Source: Methanobacterium sp964452085 (lineage in GTDB: Archaea > Methanobacteriota > Methanobacteria > Methanobacteriales > Methanobacteriaceae). Taken from it: 64,000 nucleotides of DNA. This document shows, in pieces, positions 54,731 through 64,000 of this stretch. The position numbers and the translations under genes were made by a program. The DNA lies in contig CAYVKL010000001.1 in NCBI GenBank assembly GCA_964452085.1, forward strand, positions 248,001 to 312,000, given 5' to 3'. How positions within the stretch are numbered: the stretch's first letter is position 1; the number at the start of each line of letters is the position of its first letter. The notes below the pieces were generated by a model that ran no database searches, was not told where the DNA came from, and worked only from the letters and a program-made list of their open reading frames with translations.

Positions 54731-54792
54731 TAAAACACCGTTTTAAATAATATAATAAAATAGGCACGTTTATTCACGTTTTCATTAAAATA

Positions 54793-54867
<75 letters not shown>

Positions 54868-54998
54868 CTTGGTACTTCCATGGTTTGGTGGGGAGGTTAT
54901 ATAAAGTTTTGCAAGATTAGGGAAAGATATGTAATTAATGTTTTAAATTCAAAAAATCATTAAAATTGCCCAAAAATAAAAAAATGGGGAAAAAGGGG

Positions 54999-56438
54999 TT
55001 ATTTTCTCCTCGGGGTTATTAAACCTGCGAACATCAGCAGAGCTGCGAAAAATATGCCTGCGATAGGTGCTCCGGTGTTTTGCATTCCCACTGTGTTGGT
55101 TGATATGCTGGATGCTGCGTTTACTGATGTTGATGATCCTACCATGTTGATAGTAGTGCTTAGAAGTACACCATCAAGAAGTTCAGTTATTGTAGCAGTT
55201 CCTGCTGCCTCATTTGCTCTGAAGAGGGCTGTGGCCACACCATTGAAAGTATTGTAGTAGGCTTCTTTACTACCAACATTACCCAGATTTGTGGTGAATT
55301 TCACAAGTATGCCGTCCATTAGGTGTTTACCGTAGATTGCAAGGGTGTTCTGATCTGCGGAGTTAATGGTGTAGTCAGCCATGATGTTAGCTGTCTCACC
55401 CAAGTTTAGAGTTGTGGAAGACTGGAATAGGGTCATTTTCAACCAGGGGCTGTAATCTACGTTTCCTGTGAATTTGCTTGGTTCCGGTGTGTTAGTTCCG
55501 TACCAGTTGTTTTCTGCATTTAAAGTAGTTTGATCCTGCCAACTGATGTATTGTTGGCTTGCTATTATGCGGTTGAAGTTTATTAATGTGCCCGTAGCCG
55601 TCCACCTAACAAATACACCTGTATTCGATGATTCGATGCTGTTGCTGTAAATTTGGAGATTTGTGTTTTGCGATGCTTCCAATCCCACAGCATTTTGTCC
55701 ATTTACAGTGATTTTATTGTCATGGATTTTATTGTTCGAACCGTCCTCCCGAGTATACATACCCCATATACCTCCTGTGCCAGTGTGAGATAGGGAGATT
55801 ATGTTCTGGTATATGTCCGCATTGGAATCACCATAAAGATATATCCCAATAATTTGAGCGTCTGATGTTTGAGTCAGAGTTATTGTGTTGTCATGGATTT
55901 TATTGTTTGAAAAATGGTCAATAATTCCATCACTAGATAGCACCCCATTTCCATTGATATTGATAGTATTTCCTGCAATTTCTTCATTGGATGCATATAA
56001 ATTTATTCCAACTGGGCAATTGGTTATCTGGTTGTTTAGTACTTTGCAGTTGTCTGCATCAACTTCAATTGCACTAGAACCTGTGGCACCGGTTAGTTTA
56101 AATCCCTGCAAAGTTGTTCCAGACGCTGTATTCTGGATGTGTACTATGTGGTTGGAGGGATTACTAGGAGTAATGGTAACATCCCCATTAGCCTGGACAT
56201 TCAACCTTTTATCGATATTTACATTCTCAGTATAAGTAAAGGCACCTCCATTGTTGTCGTAAACCATAATATCATCACCTGCTGTAGCGGCAGTGATGGC
56301 GCTGCTGATGTCAGTGTAAGTGTGTCCTGATGGCCCCACATCTTGTACTGCAGCTGAGGCCGTCTCCATTGCTATGAAGACCATTGTTAAAGTTAGGAAT
56401 ATAACTAGGACTTGGTAAGTTTTACTGAGTTTTTTCAC
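54999..56438 (-). CDS. secreted beta-helix surface (adhesin-like) protein with C-terminal anchor
   Basis: 479 residues from a GTG at 56438, which follows GGAGGTGA by four bases. Signal peptide: KKLSKTYQVLVIFLTLTMVF, cleavage near ETASA/AV. Then a right-handed beta-helix region (about 60-330) with repeats such as NCKVLNNQITNCPVGI and NKIHDNTITLT, as in archaeal adhesin-like/NosD-type proteins, an Ig-like region, and a C-terminal membrane anchor (GAPIAGIFFAALLMFAGLI) with a PRRK tail. Attached to the cell surface. Its leader can form an SD-masking hairpin. Confidence 0.85.
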   Translation of the reverse strand: MKKLSKTYQVLVIFLTLTMVFIAMETASAAVQDVGPSGHTYTDISSAITAATAGDDIMVYDNNGGAFTYTENVNIDKRLNVQANGDVTITPSNPSNHIVHIQNTASGTTLQGFKLTGATGSSAIEVDADNCKVLNNQITNCPVGINLYASNEEIAGNTININGNGVLSSDGIIDHFSNNKIHDNTITLTQTSDAQIIGIYLYGDSNADIYQNIISLSHTGTGGIWGMYTREDGSNNKIHDNKITVNGQNAVGLEASQNTNLQIYSNSIESSNTGVFVRWTATGTLINFNRIIASQQYISWQDQTTLNAENNWYGTNTPEPSKFTGNVDYSPWLKMTLFQSSTTLNLGETANIMADYTINSADQNTLAIYGKHLMDGILVKFTTNLGNVGSKEAYYNTFNGVATALFRANEAAGTATITELLDGVLLSTTINMVGSSTSVNAASSISTNTVGMQNTGAPIAGIFFAALLMFAGLITPRRK

Positions 56439-56440
56439 AT

Positions 56441-56510
56441 TTTCACCTCCTTTTAAATTTTTAACAAGATCATAGACTCGTTTTTGAAAAATAGCTTTTA
56501 GGAGGTGAAA
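56441..56510 (-). promoter_or_regulatory. leader hairpin masking the ribosome site of the surface protein mRNA
   Basis: On the minus strand, TTTCACCTCCT (56510-56500) and AGGAGGTGAAA (56451-56441) form a perfect 11-bp inverted repeat with a 48-base loop. The second arm is the Shine-Dalgarno site, three to four bases before the GTG start. The mRNA should start near 56530 (TATA-like ATTATAAT at 56556-56563), so both arms are in the leader. Confidence 0.6.
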
Positions 56511-56549
56511 TTCTTCACTACTCTTTAAATTTGGAAAATTTAATTCCAA

Positions 56550-56910
56550 TTAACGATTATAATCCCCGCCCCCTCCCATAATAGGCTTCACGAGAATTAA
56601 TTGAGTGTTTTGTAGTATTCCTTTGTTGCGAATTATCAAGATCCCTGTTATTTACTGATCACTAACTTTATAATGTAAACATCTTTTGGTTTTATCTTTC
56701 GAAATATGCACCCCATAGAACAATGTTTTGAATTAAAAACAACTTTTAATAGTTTGAAATATTATTTCAGACATGAATTTAAGAAATGAAAATAGCAACT
56801 AATAAATGATAAAAATAATTTAGCATGGTGCAATTACCATTAATAACTAGTTCAACCAATAGATTTTGGAAGAATTTTATAAGATCATTTTTATTATTCT
56901 GAGGGATATC
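56550..56910. other. divergent promoter region, surface protein / ilvE
   Basis: 361 bases without a gene. Holds the TATA-like ATTATAAT of the surface-protein gene at 56556-56563, and a short inverted repeat ATGGT-GCAATT-ACCAT at about 56825 before ilvE. Apart from these I see nothing. Confidence 0.6.
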
Positions 56911-57831
56911 ATGGCCTTTGACGAGTCAGGAAAAATATGGTTCAACGGAGAGTTCGTTGACTGGAAAGAAGCAAATGTTCACGCCTTATCACATGTAGTT
57001 CACTATGGATCAAGCGTGTTTGAGGGAATACGATGCTATAATACAAAAAAAGGACCTGCAGTGTTCAGGTTAGTTGAACACGTAGCGCGACTCTACAATT
57101 CAGCCAAGATCTACAGAATGGGAATCCCTTACACCCAGGAAGAGTTCTGTCAGGCCATCATGGACACCATTAAGATTAATGAACTTGATGCATGTTATAT
57201 TCGCCCAGCCATCTTCCGAGGATACGCAGAACTGGGAGTTTATCCCCTGAACTGCCCTGTTGAGTCCATGATTGCTGTTTGGGCCTGGGGAAAATATTTG
57301 GGAGAAGAAGCTTTGGAGAAGGGTGTTGACGTGGGCGTGTCCACTTGGCGCCGCATGGCCCCTAATACCATGCCTAACATGGCAAAAGCCGGTTCTAATT
57401 ATATGAATAGCCAGCTAGCCAAAATGGAAGCAGTTTCCAATGGTTATGATGAAGCCATAATGCTGGATTACCATGGAATGGTTAGTGAAGGAAGTGGCGA
57501 AAACATATTCATTGTTAAAGATGGTATTTTGCACACCCCACCCAAAGCTTCTTCATTGCTGGATGGTATTACCCGGAATTCGATTATTACTCTGGCCCGT
57601 GAAATGGATTTGGAATTCAAAGAAGAAGAAATCCCCCGTGAAATGCTTTATATTGCTGATGAAATCTTTTTCACAGGTACTGCCGCAGAAGTCACTCCCA
57701 TCCGGTCTGTTGACCGGATAACTGTGGGTAATGGAAAACGTGGGGAAATAACTAAAATGTTGCAGGAACGATTTTTCGCAATTTTAAACGGTGATGCAGA
57801 GGATGTTTATGATTGGCTGACATTTATTTAG
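56911..57831 (+). CDS. ilvE: branched-chain amino acid aminotransferase
   Basis: PLP-dependent class IV transaminase, last step of valine, leucine and isoleucine synthesis. 306 residues: GKIWFNGEFVDWKEANVHAL, HYGSSVFEGIRCY, RPAIFRGYAELGVYPL and the PLP-Lys region MPNMAKAGSNYMNSQLAKMEA (20 plus one residue, split here as MPNMAKAG and SNYMNSQL), with SGENIFIVKDG. The ATG at 56911 follows GAGGGA; the 15 codons above it have no ribosome site. Confidence 0.95.
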   Translation: MAFDESGKIWFNGEFVDWKEANVHALSHVVHYGSSVFEGIRCYNTKKGPAVFRLVEHVARLYNSAKIYRMGIPYTQEEFCQAIMDTIKINELDACYIRPAIFRGYAELGVYPLNCPVESMIAVWAWGKYLGEEALEKGVDVGVSTWRRMAPNTMPNMAKAGSNYMNSQLAKMEAVSNGYDEAIMLDYHGMVSEGSGENIFIVKDGILHTPPKASSLLDGITRNSIITLAREMDLEFKEEEIPREMLYIADEIFFTGTAAEVTPIRSVDRITVGNGKRGEITKMLQERFFAILNGDAEDVYDWLTFI

Positions 57832-58274
57832 TTAAATAGTGTTTTTAACTTTTTATGATTATTTTTCTCACTAACAGATCTCAACTATCTATCAAATATT
57901 TTTCAGATAGATTTGGGTGTGAATTGTAGTGAAATAACAGGAAAATAATGGTAAATCTTGGAAAAAGTTTATTTTTCTGTTAATAAAATTATTTAATTGA
58001 AATTAATTTAATTATTCATCATAGCAATCCACATAGAAAAAGGAAATGGGATTTCTTAATAGTTAAAAAAAGACTGTTTAAAGGATTAAAACAGGTTTTA
58101 AAGAGAATTAAGAAAGTGGAAAATATATTATAACTTATAAGTTACAACTTATAACTTATAATTGCAGATTTAAATAACCGTTGAAACGTGATGATTACAT
58201 TCTGAATTGAAATTAGGTATGATATCAATAGATTAATTAAAAAATGAATAATATATTAATGGGAGAAATCATTT
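57832..58274. other. 443-base intergenic region between ilvE and uppP
   Basis: No gene seen. A weak inverted repeat ATCTATC/GATAGAT (57887-57912) may be the end of ilvE. The right half contains the TTATAAG-type cluster at 58127-58162. The rest is AT-rich with the uppP promoter. Confidence 0.6.
58127..58162. repeat. TTATAAG palindrome cluster 5
   Basis: 36-base nearly perfect palindrome made of four CTTATAA/TTATAAG units around a CAAC centre; one mismatch in the arms. Same motif family as the clusters next to parA, about 25 kb away. Lies about 110 bases before uppP. Confidence 0.6.
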
Positions 58275-59114
<840 letters not shown>

Positions 59115-59183
59115 GGTTTTAAAAAATACAATTCTTTTTTAAAGATCTCTTATTTTCTTTTTCAGTAAATTTATCTTGATTAT

Positions 59184-59909
59184 TTATTTTGATTTAATTT
59201 TAGCCAGGACTGTACACGGAGCACCATCTAGGCCTCCCATTTGCCAGGGAACAACCAATACTTCATCCAATTCAACACTTTTATCAAGGGTTGAAAGGTC
59301 CAAATCTTCCACGAATAACAATGGTTTTCCAAAACCTTCTTTTTCTATAAATCCCGTCTCATGAACCTTAATTGCTTCCTCAGCATGCCCATAACGTGAC
59401 ATGGAAACCGCGTCAATTCCAATACAACTCAAGTGGGGGAATTTTTCCCTGAGATATTTTACTGCCTCTGGAGAAATACCAGGATTTTGTTCAAGATACA
59501 ATTTCAATTCAGTGTCATGATGAAGATGAAAACCTGTAGAGATTATCAGGCAGTCAATTTTTTCATCTTGAATTCTTGAAACATCTTCTACATCAACCAA
59601 CTCGCCAGGTTCTTTAGTGCAATCTAAAACCATGGGATGATTGAAAGTAAGTTCATCAGGCCCATAATCGGAGATGAATCTCCCACCCTGAACAAAGTGT
59701 GCAGGGGCATCGATGTGGGTTCCACAATGGTTTTCAACAGTCAAAAGAGAAGTATTATAGTTATCTCCATGACTAATCTGGTTGATGGGTTTTATTTTAA
59801 GTTTATTGAGACCTATGTGTACTGGGCTGTCTTCAGTAAGGGTGTAGGAAAGTCTGATGTAATTTGGGCTATTTATGGAAATTTTATTTTCCTTAATCGC
59901 GGATTTCAT
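59184..59909 (-). CDS. cyclase family protein (kynurenine formamidase-like)
   Basis: 241 residues from the ATG at 59909. The metal motif ENHCGTHIDAPAHF (HxGTHxDxP) is complete, with SRYGHAEEAIKVHETGF further on. The family comprises formamidases and cyclic amide hydrolases; the reaction here is unknown. The frame continues three codons up to a GTG with no better ribosome site, so the start is moderately sure. Confidence 0.82.
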   Translation of the reverse strand: MKSAIKENKISINSPNYIRLSYTLTEDSPVHIGLNKLKIKPINQISHGDNYNTSLLTVENHCGTHIDAPAHFVQGGRFISDYGPDELTFNHPMVLDCTKEPGELVDVEDVSRIQDEKIDCLIISTGFHLHHDTELKLYLEQNPGISPEAVKYLREKFPHLSCIGIDAVSMSRYGHAEEAIKVHETGFIEKEGFGKPLLFVEDLDLSTLDKSVELDEVLVVPWQMGGLDGAPCTVLAKIKSK

Positions 59910-60038
59910 GATAAACACTCAATCAAATTTAATTTCACCATTTTTTAAAAACTATTTCAATCTAAAATTTGTTTCTTACCTATAAAAAAATTAAATTATA
60001 CACAATAACTTATTATTCTAAAACCTAATTTATATTAC

Positions 60039-60659
60039 TTAATCAGCATTTTGAAGTCTATGAAGAATATTTAGGGCAATTGGGATAAATAAATAGGGTA
60101 AAAAACTATAAGCCGGAGATATAAACGACAAAGCAATGGCTATTCCTGATAAAATAGGGAAGATTAATGTAGCGGCGTAAACATGTTTAACATCAGCAGG
60201 TTTAAGGCTTTTATCTGCTAATTCGTGTTCAATCACTTGTCTTCTTATTAAAAATGAAAATAATCCTATAAAAAATAGGTTGATGTTAAAAAATAAGGCA
60301 GCCGGCGTTGCGTCACCAAAGTCTCCCATTAAAGACGTTGAAAATGGTATTAAAGCCACAAATAGAAGCCATATTACATTAATCCATAAAAAAGCCTGAT
60401 CTGCCCGTTTAATGTGGTCAAATCCCCTGTGATGAGTAATCCAGAACCCTGCCAGGATTATAAAAGATAACGCATAAATGAATAAATTACTTAACTGACC
60501 CCATATAATACCCCAAACCATTTCATTGGTCCATAATCCAGAAGGATCGGGTAAATGTATGTTTAAAACCATTAAAGTCATTGCTATGGCAAATATCCCA
60601 TCTACCAGAGTTTCAATCCTTTTGGTTGAGATGAAATATTTTGGTCCAGTTTCCGTCAT
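60039..60659 (-). CDS. TMEM175 (DUF1211) family potassium channel-like protein (copy 2)
   Basis: 206 residues, six membrane segments, pore signature RIETLVDGIFAIAMT at residues 13-27. Similar in length and layout to the copy at 22.5 kb but clearly diverged. ITHHRGFDHIKRADQAFLWI follows in the third helix region. Ribosome site GGAAGG. Two TMEM175 homologues in one 64-kb window suggest formation of different channels or a heteromer. Confidence 0.85.
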   Translation of the reverse strand: MTETGPKYFISTKRIETLVDGIFAIAMTLMVLNIHLPDPSGLWTNEMVWGIIWGQLSNLFIYALSFIILAGFWITHHRGFDHIKRADQAFLWINVIWLLFVALIPFSTSLMGDFGDATPAALFFNINLFFIGLFSFLIRRQVIEHELADKSLKPADVKHVYAATLIFPILSGIAIALSFISPAYSFLPYLFIPIALNILHRLQNAD

Positions 60660-60746
60660 GAAAAACCTTCCTTTGACTTTATTATATCATGTTAAGTATT
60701 AAATCCTTTAAGTATATGTCCTTTTGGAGCTAGTTTTGACCACTTA

Positions 60747-61469
60747 TCAAAATACACAGGAATAAACGCCTGTGTAGAAGTCTACCCATGAAATATAAGG
60801 ATGAGTTAAGATGTAAACCCACCAAGTGCTCCAGAAAACTTCTAAAATTGCTGCCACTCCTAATAAAATAATTATCCTGAAGAGTAAGGGGATGAAATTA
60901 TTCCGAATTCCAGTGGTGAATATTTTTCTAGATTTCTGCCTAACAGAATTAATTATAGTCCCGTAAAAACTTACAAAAGCATCGATCACGAGAATAGCGG
61001 CCCAAACTTCAAAAATTAAATGAAAAGACCCTAAAAATAGGATAATCCCATTGATAACTCCTAATTTAAGGATAATTAGGTATAAGGTTGAACCAAGAAA
61101 TCCAAACAGATCAAGAAGAATTATGGGAATTATTAAAAATCCCGAAAAGATACACTCCAGAGAAACCATCAGATTGTTAAAAAATATACCCCAACTGGTT
61201 TTTCCCAGAAAATACACAAACTGATTCATTAAATACTGAAAAGATATTTCAAAGGGTGGAATTATTTGGGCAGTTAAATCATTCAATAAAAATCCGCCAT
61301 TGAAGGTGGAATAGGCCTTAATGGGATCCAGAAATGCAAAGAGAACACCACCCACAAAAAAAATAACAAAAAGAATAAAAGAATATTTAGAGGGTATAAA
61401 TCCTGCGAAAAAGGATTTTATTCTTTTTCCGGATTTTATTGACACCGGATTCCTGGAGGATATTTTCAT
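60747..61469 (-). CDS. SpoIIM (stage II sporulation protein M)-like membrane protein
   Basis: 240 residues with five to six membrane segments; NNLMVSLECIFSGFLIIPI and LGSFHLIFEVWAAILVIDAF resemble the conserved segments of the archaeal/bacterial SpoIIM family, where an NN pair and a helix-breaking Glu are typical. Archaea do not sporulate; the family has an unknown role in membrane remodelling or integrity. Moderately sure. Confidence 0.6.
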   Translation of the reverse strand: MKISSRNPVSIKSGKRIKSFFAGFIPSKYSFILFVIFFVGGVLFAFLDPIKAYSTFNGGFLLNDLTAQIIPPFEISFQYLMNQFVYFLGKTSWGIFFNNLMVSLECIFSGFLIIPIILLDLFGFLGSTLYLIILKLGVINGIILFLGSFHLIFEVWAAILVIDAFVSFYGTIINSVRQKSRKIFTTGIRNNFIPLLFRIIILLGVAAILEVFWSTWWVYILTHPYISWVDFYTGVYSCVF

Positions 61470-61549
61470 GACTCTTAATTTATAGGACTTTAATCAGGAT
61501 TATGACTTCATTTTTTCCAGATCTGCATTATAAGCAAGAATGGGCGGTT

Positions 61550-62617
61550 TTAAAAAATTTCCCTGCATAATTCCTCAGTTTTTAATCTAATATCATCAAC
61601 CGAGATTCCTTTAAGATTAGCCGCCAACATTGCCCCTCCAGCACCAACGCCTTCCTTAACTGCACCTTTGGTGTAATTAACGAGCCCCTGATTTTCTGAT
61701 TTTTCAAAACCAGGGTCAACTGCAAATATGTTAATTGGTGCAATCTGTCGTGCTATGTAATTAATATCGGAACTTTCATCACTAGCAACGAATATGGTAG
61801 TGGCAATTGAAACCTCATTAAAGCTGAAATCATTGATGGCCTCTTTTAAAAATGCACAAACAGCAGTCATTTGTGTTCCACCCGCCAAGGTCACCGGTAC
61901 AGAGCTTCCTGCAGTTATTCCTGCCACAGCAGGAATCATAGGATCCCCTACCACTTCCACCGCCCTGTATGGATCTAAAGGTAGTTCATCAGTTAATCCT
62001 GCGGCCTGAAGGCCTTTTTCCACAGTTTGACGTTTAAGTGAATGGGGATTTTCAGGTGTACTTCCACTGACCTTACCCCAAGCATCATATCCCATGGCCT
62101 CCAAAACACCTAAGGCAGTTGTAGTACCCGCAGGGGTGCTTTCGCCAATGATAAGATGACCCGTCAGTTGGGAAAGAGTTTCTCCTAATATTCTCCCCTT
62201 TTCAAAAATTTCACGGGAATTTTCAACTGCGCGGCCAGTTAAAATGTTTTGACCTTGTTTATCGTTGATATCAACGTAAGGAAGGCTGGGTTTTATGGCA
62301 CTACCTGCATTCACAACTAGAAAAGGAATTTCAGCCATTTCAAGTGATGCTTTAGTAATCACTGCCGGTGTGGGGGCGGCATGACCTTCCACAACTGTTT
62401 GAGGTATCTCAGGAAGGCATTTTGGTTCCCCCAGTATAATTAATTCCACATCTGCTGCAGGAGTGTAATCAGTAAGTTCAGGTGAAGCCCCGGCCCCAGT
62501 AATTCCAGGTATACGTGATGTTAATGTGGAAGCAATTACACATAAAAATAAGGAATCTTTATTCTGTAGTTTATTTAGCATATCTCTTGATCCGAAACTC
62601 TTTACGGCCTTATCCAT
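61550..62617 (-). CDS. cobT: CobT-like nicotinate-nucleotide:base phosphoribosyltransferase family protein
   Basis: 355 residues. Matches the archaeal CobT-like family (the one annotated TIGR00303): TSRIPGITGAGASPELTDYT, VVEGHAAPTPAVITKASLEM, HLIIGESTPAGTTTALGVL and VTLAGGTQMTAVCAFLKE. In bacteria CobT activates the lower ligand base of cobamides; in archaea the substrate base is uncertain. Ends close to a convergent gap with kae1. No other cobamide gene adjacent; cfbB is 32 kb away. Confidence 0.85.
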   Translation of the reverse strand: MDKAVKSFGSRDMLNKLQNKDSLFLCVIASTLTSRIPGITGAGASPELTDYTPAADVELIILGEPKCLPEIPQTVVEGHAAPTPAVITKASLEMAEIPFLVVNAGSAIKPSLPYVDINDKQGQNILTGRAVENSREIFEKGRILGETLSQLTGHLIIGESTPAGTTTALGVLEAMGYDAWGKVSGSTPENPHSLKRQTVEKGLQAAGLTDELPLDPYRAVEVVGDPMIPAVAGITAGSSVPVTLAGGTQMTAVCAFLKEAINDFSFNEVSIATTIFVASDESSDINYIARQIAPINIFAVDPGFEKSENQGLVNYTKGAVKEGVGAGGAMLAANLKGISVDDIRLKTEELCREIF

Positions 62618-62832
62618 GTTATCAATCCAACTAAGATGACTTGAAAATTGTAACTTTAATTATAAAAGGATAGTGTGAGGTGATATATAAAATAAAATCC
62701 TTATAAATTAAAATTTGTGACAACAATACATTTAGTGATAATTAACAAATAACAAAATAGATCCAAAAGAAAAAAGTTTAGATTTCAAATAATTTGATTT
62801 TAAAAAGTCACGAATTTTAGAGTGTGATCCAC

Positions 62833-64000
62833 TTGATATGTATAGGATTAGAGGGAACAGCAGAAAAAACGGGTGTGGGAATTGTAGATTCCGAAGGTAA
62901 TATCCTGGCCTCACAGGGGAGAGCCCTCATACCAGAAAAAGGCGGGATACACCCCCGTGAAGCAGCAGAACACCACGCTTCAAGTCTGATTCCCCTTATT
63001 AAACAATCTCTGGAAGAAGCGAATCTTATGCTTGCAGATGTTGACCTGGTTGCATTCGCACGTGGCCCTGGCTTGGGACCTGCCCTGCGTACCGTAGCCA
63101 CTGCAGCACGTAGCCTGGCACTCTCAATGAATGTGCCCATAGTGGGTGTTAACCACTGCATTGGACATATAGAAATTGGGAGGTTAACCACCGGCTGCGA
63201 AGACCCACTGACGCTCTATGTTAGTGGTGGGAACACGCAGGTGATTGCCTTTGATGCAGGTCGTTACCAGATTTTCGGCGAGACTCTAGACATAGCCATA
63301 GGTAATTGTCTGGACCAATTTGCCCGTGCTGTAGGGTTAGGTCACCCCGGGGGGCCCAGAGTAGAAGAGCTGGCTCAAAAATCTGAAAATTACTTGAAAT
63401 TGCCTTACACTGTGAAAGGTATGGATTTGTCTTTTTCTGGTTTGCTAACTGCTGCCATACGTAAATACGAGTCTGGTGCTGAACTTGAAGATGTTTGTTA
63501 CAGTCTTCAGGAAACTGCTTTTTCAATGCTGGTGGAGGTAACAGAAAGAGCACTGGCACATTCTAAGAAGTCGGAAGTGTTACTGGTGGGGGGTGTGGCC
63601 GCCAATCAGCGCCTGCGAGAGATGCTGGAGATCATGACCACCGAGCACTATGCTGATTTTTACATGCCTGAAATGAAATACTGTGGAGATAACGGAGCTA
63701 TGATCGCGTGGCTGGGCCTTCTCCTAGAAAGCAATGGTTTTAAACAAACCATTGCCGATACAAATGTTATACAGCGTTACCGTACGGATCAGGTGGATGT
63801 TCCCTGGATGAATAAATCTCAGAATAAACTGGAATTACCTCCCGAACTAATGGCTAAAGGTGCAGAGGCCAACATATATCCAGATCAGTATCTTGATGAG
63901 GAGGTCCTCCTAAAAAAGAGAATCCCCAAAGGATATAGGATTGAGGAAATTGACCAGCACTTACGTAAGATACGAACCAAGAAAGAAGCCAAGCTTTTGG
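62833..64000 (+). CDS. kae1-bud32: KEOPS Kae1-Bud32 fusion (partial, runs off the right end)
   Basis: At least 389 residues. Kae1 domain (about 1-325): ICIGLEGTAEKTGVGIVD at the start, AFARGPGLGPALRTVATAAR, the metal ligands VNHCIGHIE (His108, His112) and GDNGAMIAWLG (Asp). After this, LPPELMAKGAEANIY begins the Bud32 kinase domain, which continues beyond the window. The fused form is known in Methanobacteriales and related methanogens. Together with other KEOPS subunits it makes t6A37 in tRNA. I choose TTG at 62833, which aligns with MICIGLEG and lies four bases after GTGATCC; a GTG at 62824 is the alternative. Confidence 0.95.
   Translation, partial: MICIGLEGTAEKTGVGIVDSEGNILASQGRALIPEKGGIHPREAAEHHASSLIPLIKQSLEEANLMLADVDLVAFARGPGLGPALRTVATAARSLALSMNVPIVGVNHCIGHIEIGRLTTGCEDPLTLYVSGGNTQVIAFDAGRYQIFGETLDIAIGNCLDQFARAVGLGHPGGPRVEELAQKSENYLKLPYTVKGMDLSFSGLLTAAIRKYESGAELEDVCYSLQETAFSMLVEVTERALAHSKKSEVLLVGGVAANQRLREMLEIMTTEHYADFYMPEMKYCGDNGAMIAWLGLLLESNGFKQTIADTNVIQRYRTDQVDVPWMNKSQNKLELPPELMAKGAEANIYPDQYLDEEVLLKKRIPKGYRIEEIDQHLRKIRTKKEAKLL

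Overview
The window comes from a methanogenic archaeon of the order Methanobacteriales, most likely a mesophilic Methanobacterium-like species. Evidence: the F420-dependent methylene-H4MPT dehydrogenase Mtd, the coenzyme F430 enzyme CfbB, methanogenesis marker protein 12, a fused Fae-Hps, a fused Kae1-Bud32, Alba, archaeal-type ThrRS, ArgRS and signal peptidase, GGAGGTGA ribosome sites and TATA-box promoters in AT-rich intergenic DNA. From memory, the gene order resembles the Methanothermobacter thermautotrophicus chromosome around leuA-trpB2-mtd-thrS-ilvD-ilvBNC-ilvE-kae1. It therefore reads as core chromosome, and I see no insertion sequence, prophage or CRISPR array.

Layout. 1-10 kb: a partial CobB/CobQ-type amidotransferase, gatA, a zinc-ribbon/thioredoxin membrane protein, an alanine dehydrogenase-family gene, a LysE exporter, a soluble P-type-ATPase-like HAD protein and a DUF362 ferredoxin. 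10-20 kb: alba, two tandem REC-PAS regulators, leuA, DUF63, a PHP/DUF1786 pair, trpB2, fae-hps and a DedA protein. 20-31 kb: iron-sulfur flavoprotein, ferredoxin and hisB, a TMEM175-type channel, flavodoxin, a small carbonic-anhydrase-like protein, an HD protein, mtd, a polysaccharide polymerase-like protein, cfbB and a radical SAM/HhH protein. 31-33 kb: a ParA ATPase and a small partner with a ParB-like N-terminus. 33-51 kb: M24 peptidase, thrS, ilvD, signal peptidase, argS, argF, purD, ilvB-ilvN, ilvC and marker 12. 51-64 kb: surE, a membrane-tethered Mrr-like nuclease, two tRNA-Val genes, a beta-helix surface protein, ilvE, uppP, a CobT-like enzyme and kae1-bud32 running off the end.

Functionally the window supplies most of branched-chain amino acid synthesis (ilvB, ilvN, ilvC, ilvD, ilvE, leuA) as separate transcription units, plus single steps of Trp, His, Arg and purine synthesis, cofactor synthesis, one methanogenesis enzyme and several translation genes.

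The most interesting signal is a probable chromosome partition module. The ParA gene overlaps, by ATGA, a gene for a 131-residue protein that starts with the LGRGLDALI motif of bacterial ParB but lacks ParB's usual central domain. Clusters of TTATAAG/CTTATAA palindromes flank this pair and recur in intergenic DNA at about 21.6 and 58.1 kb; they look like candidate centromere sites. Other unexplained structure: a two-copy intergenic element built on TTCTACTGTAGAA palindromes, an 11-bp inverted repeat that would mask the ribosome site of the surface-protein mRNA, and a palindrome between the ilvC TATA box and its start.
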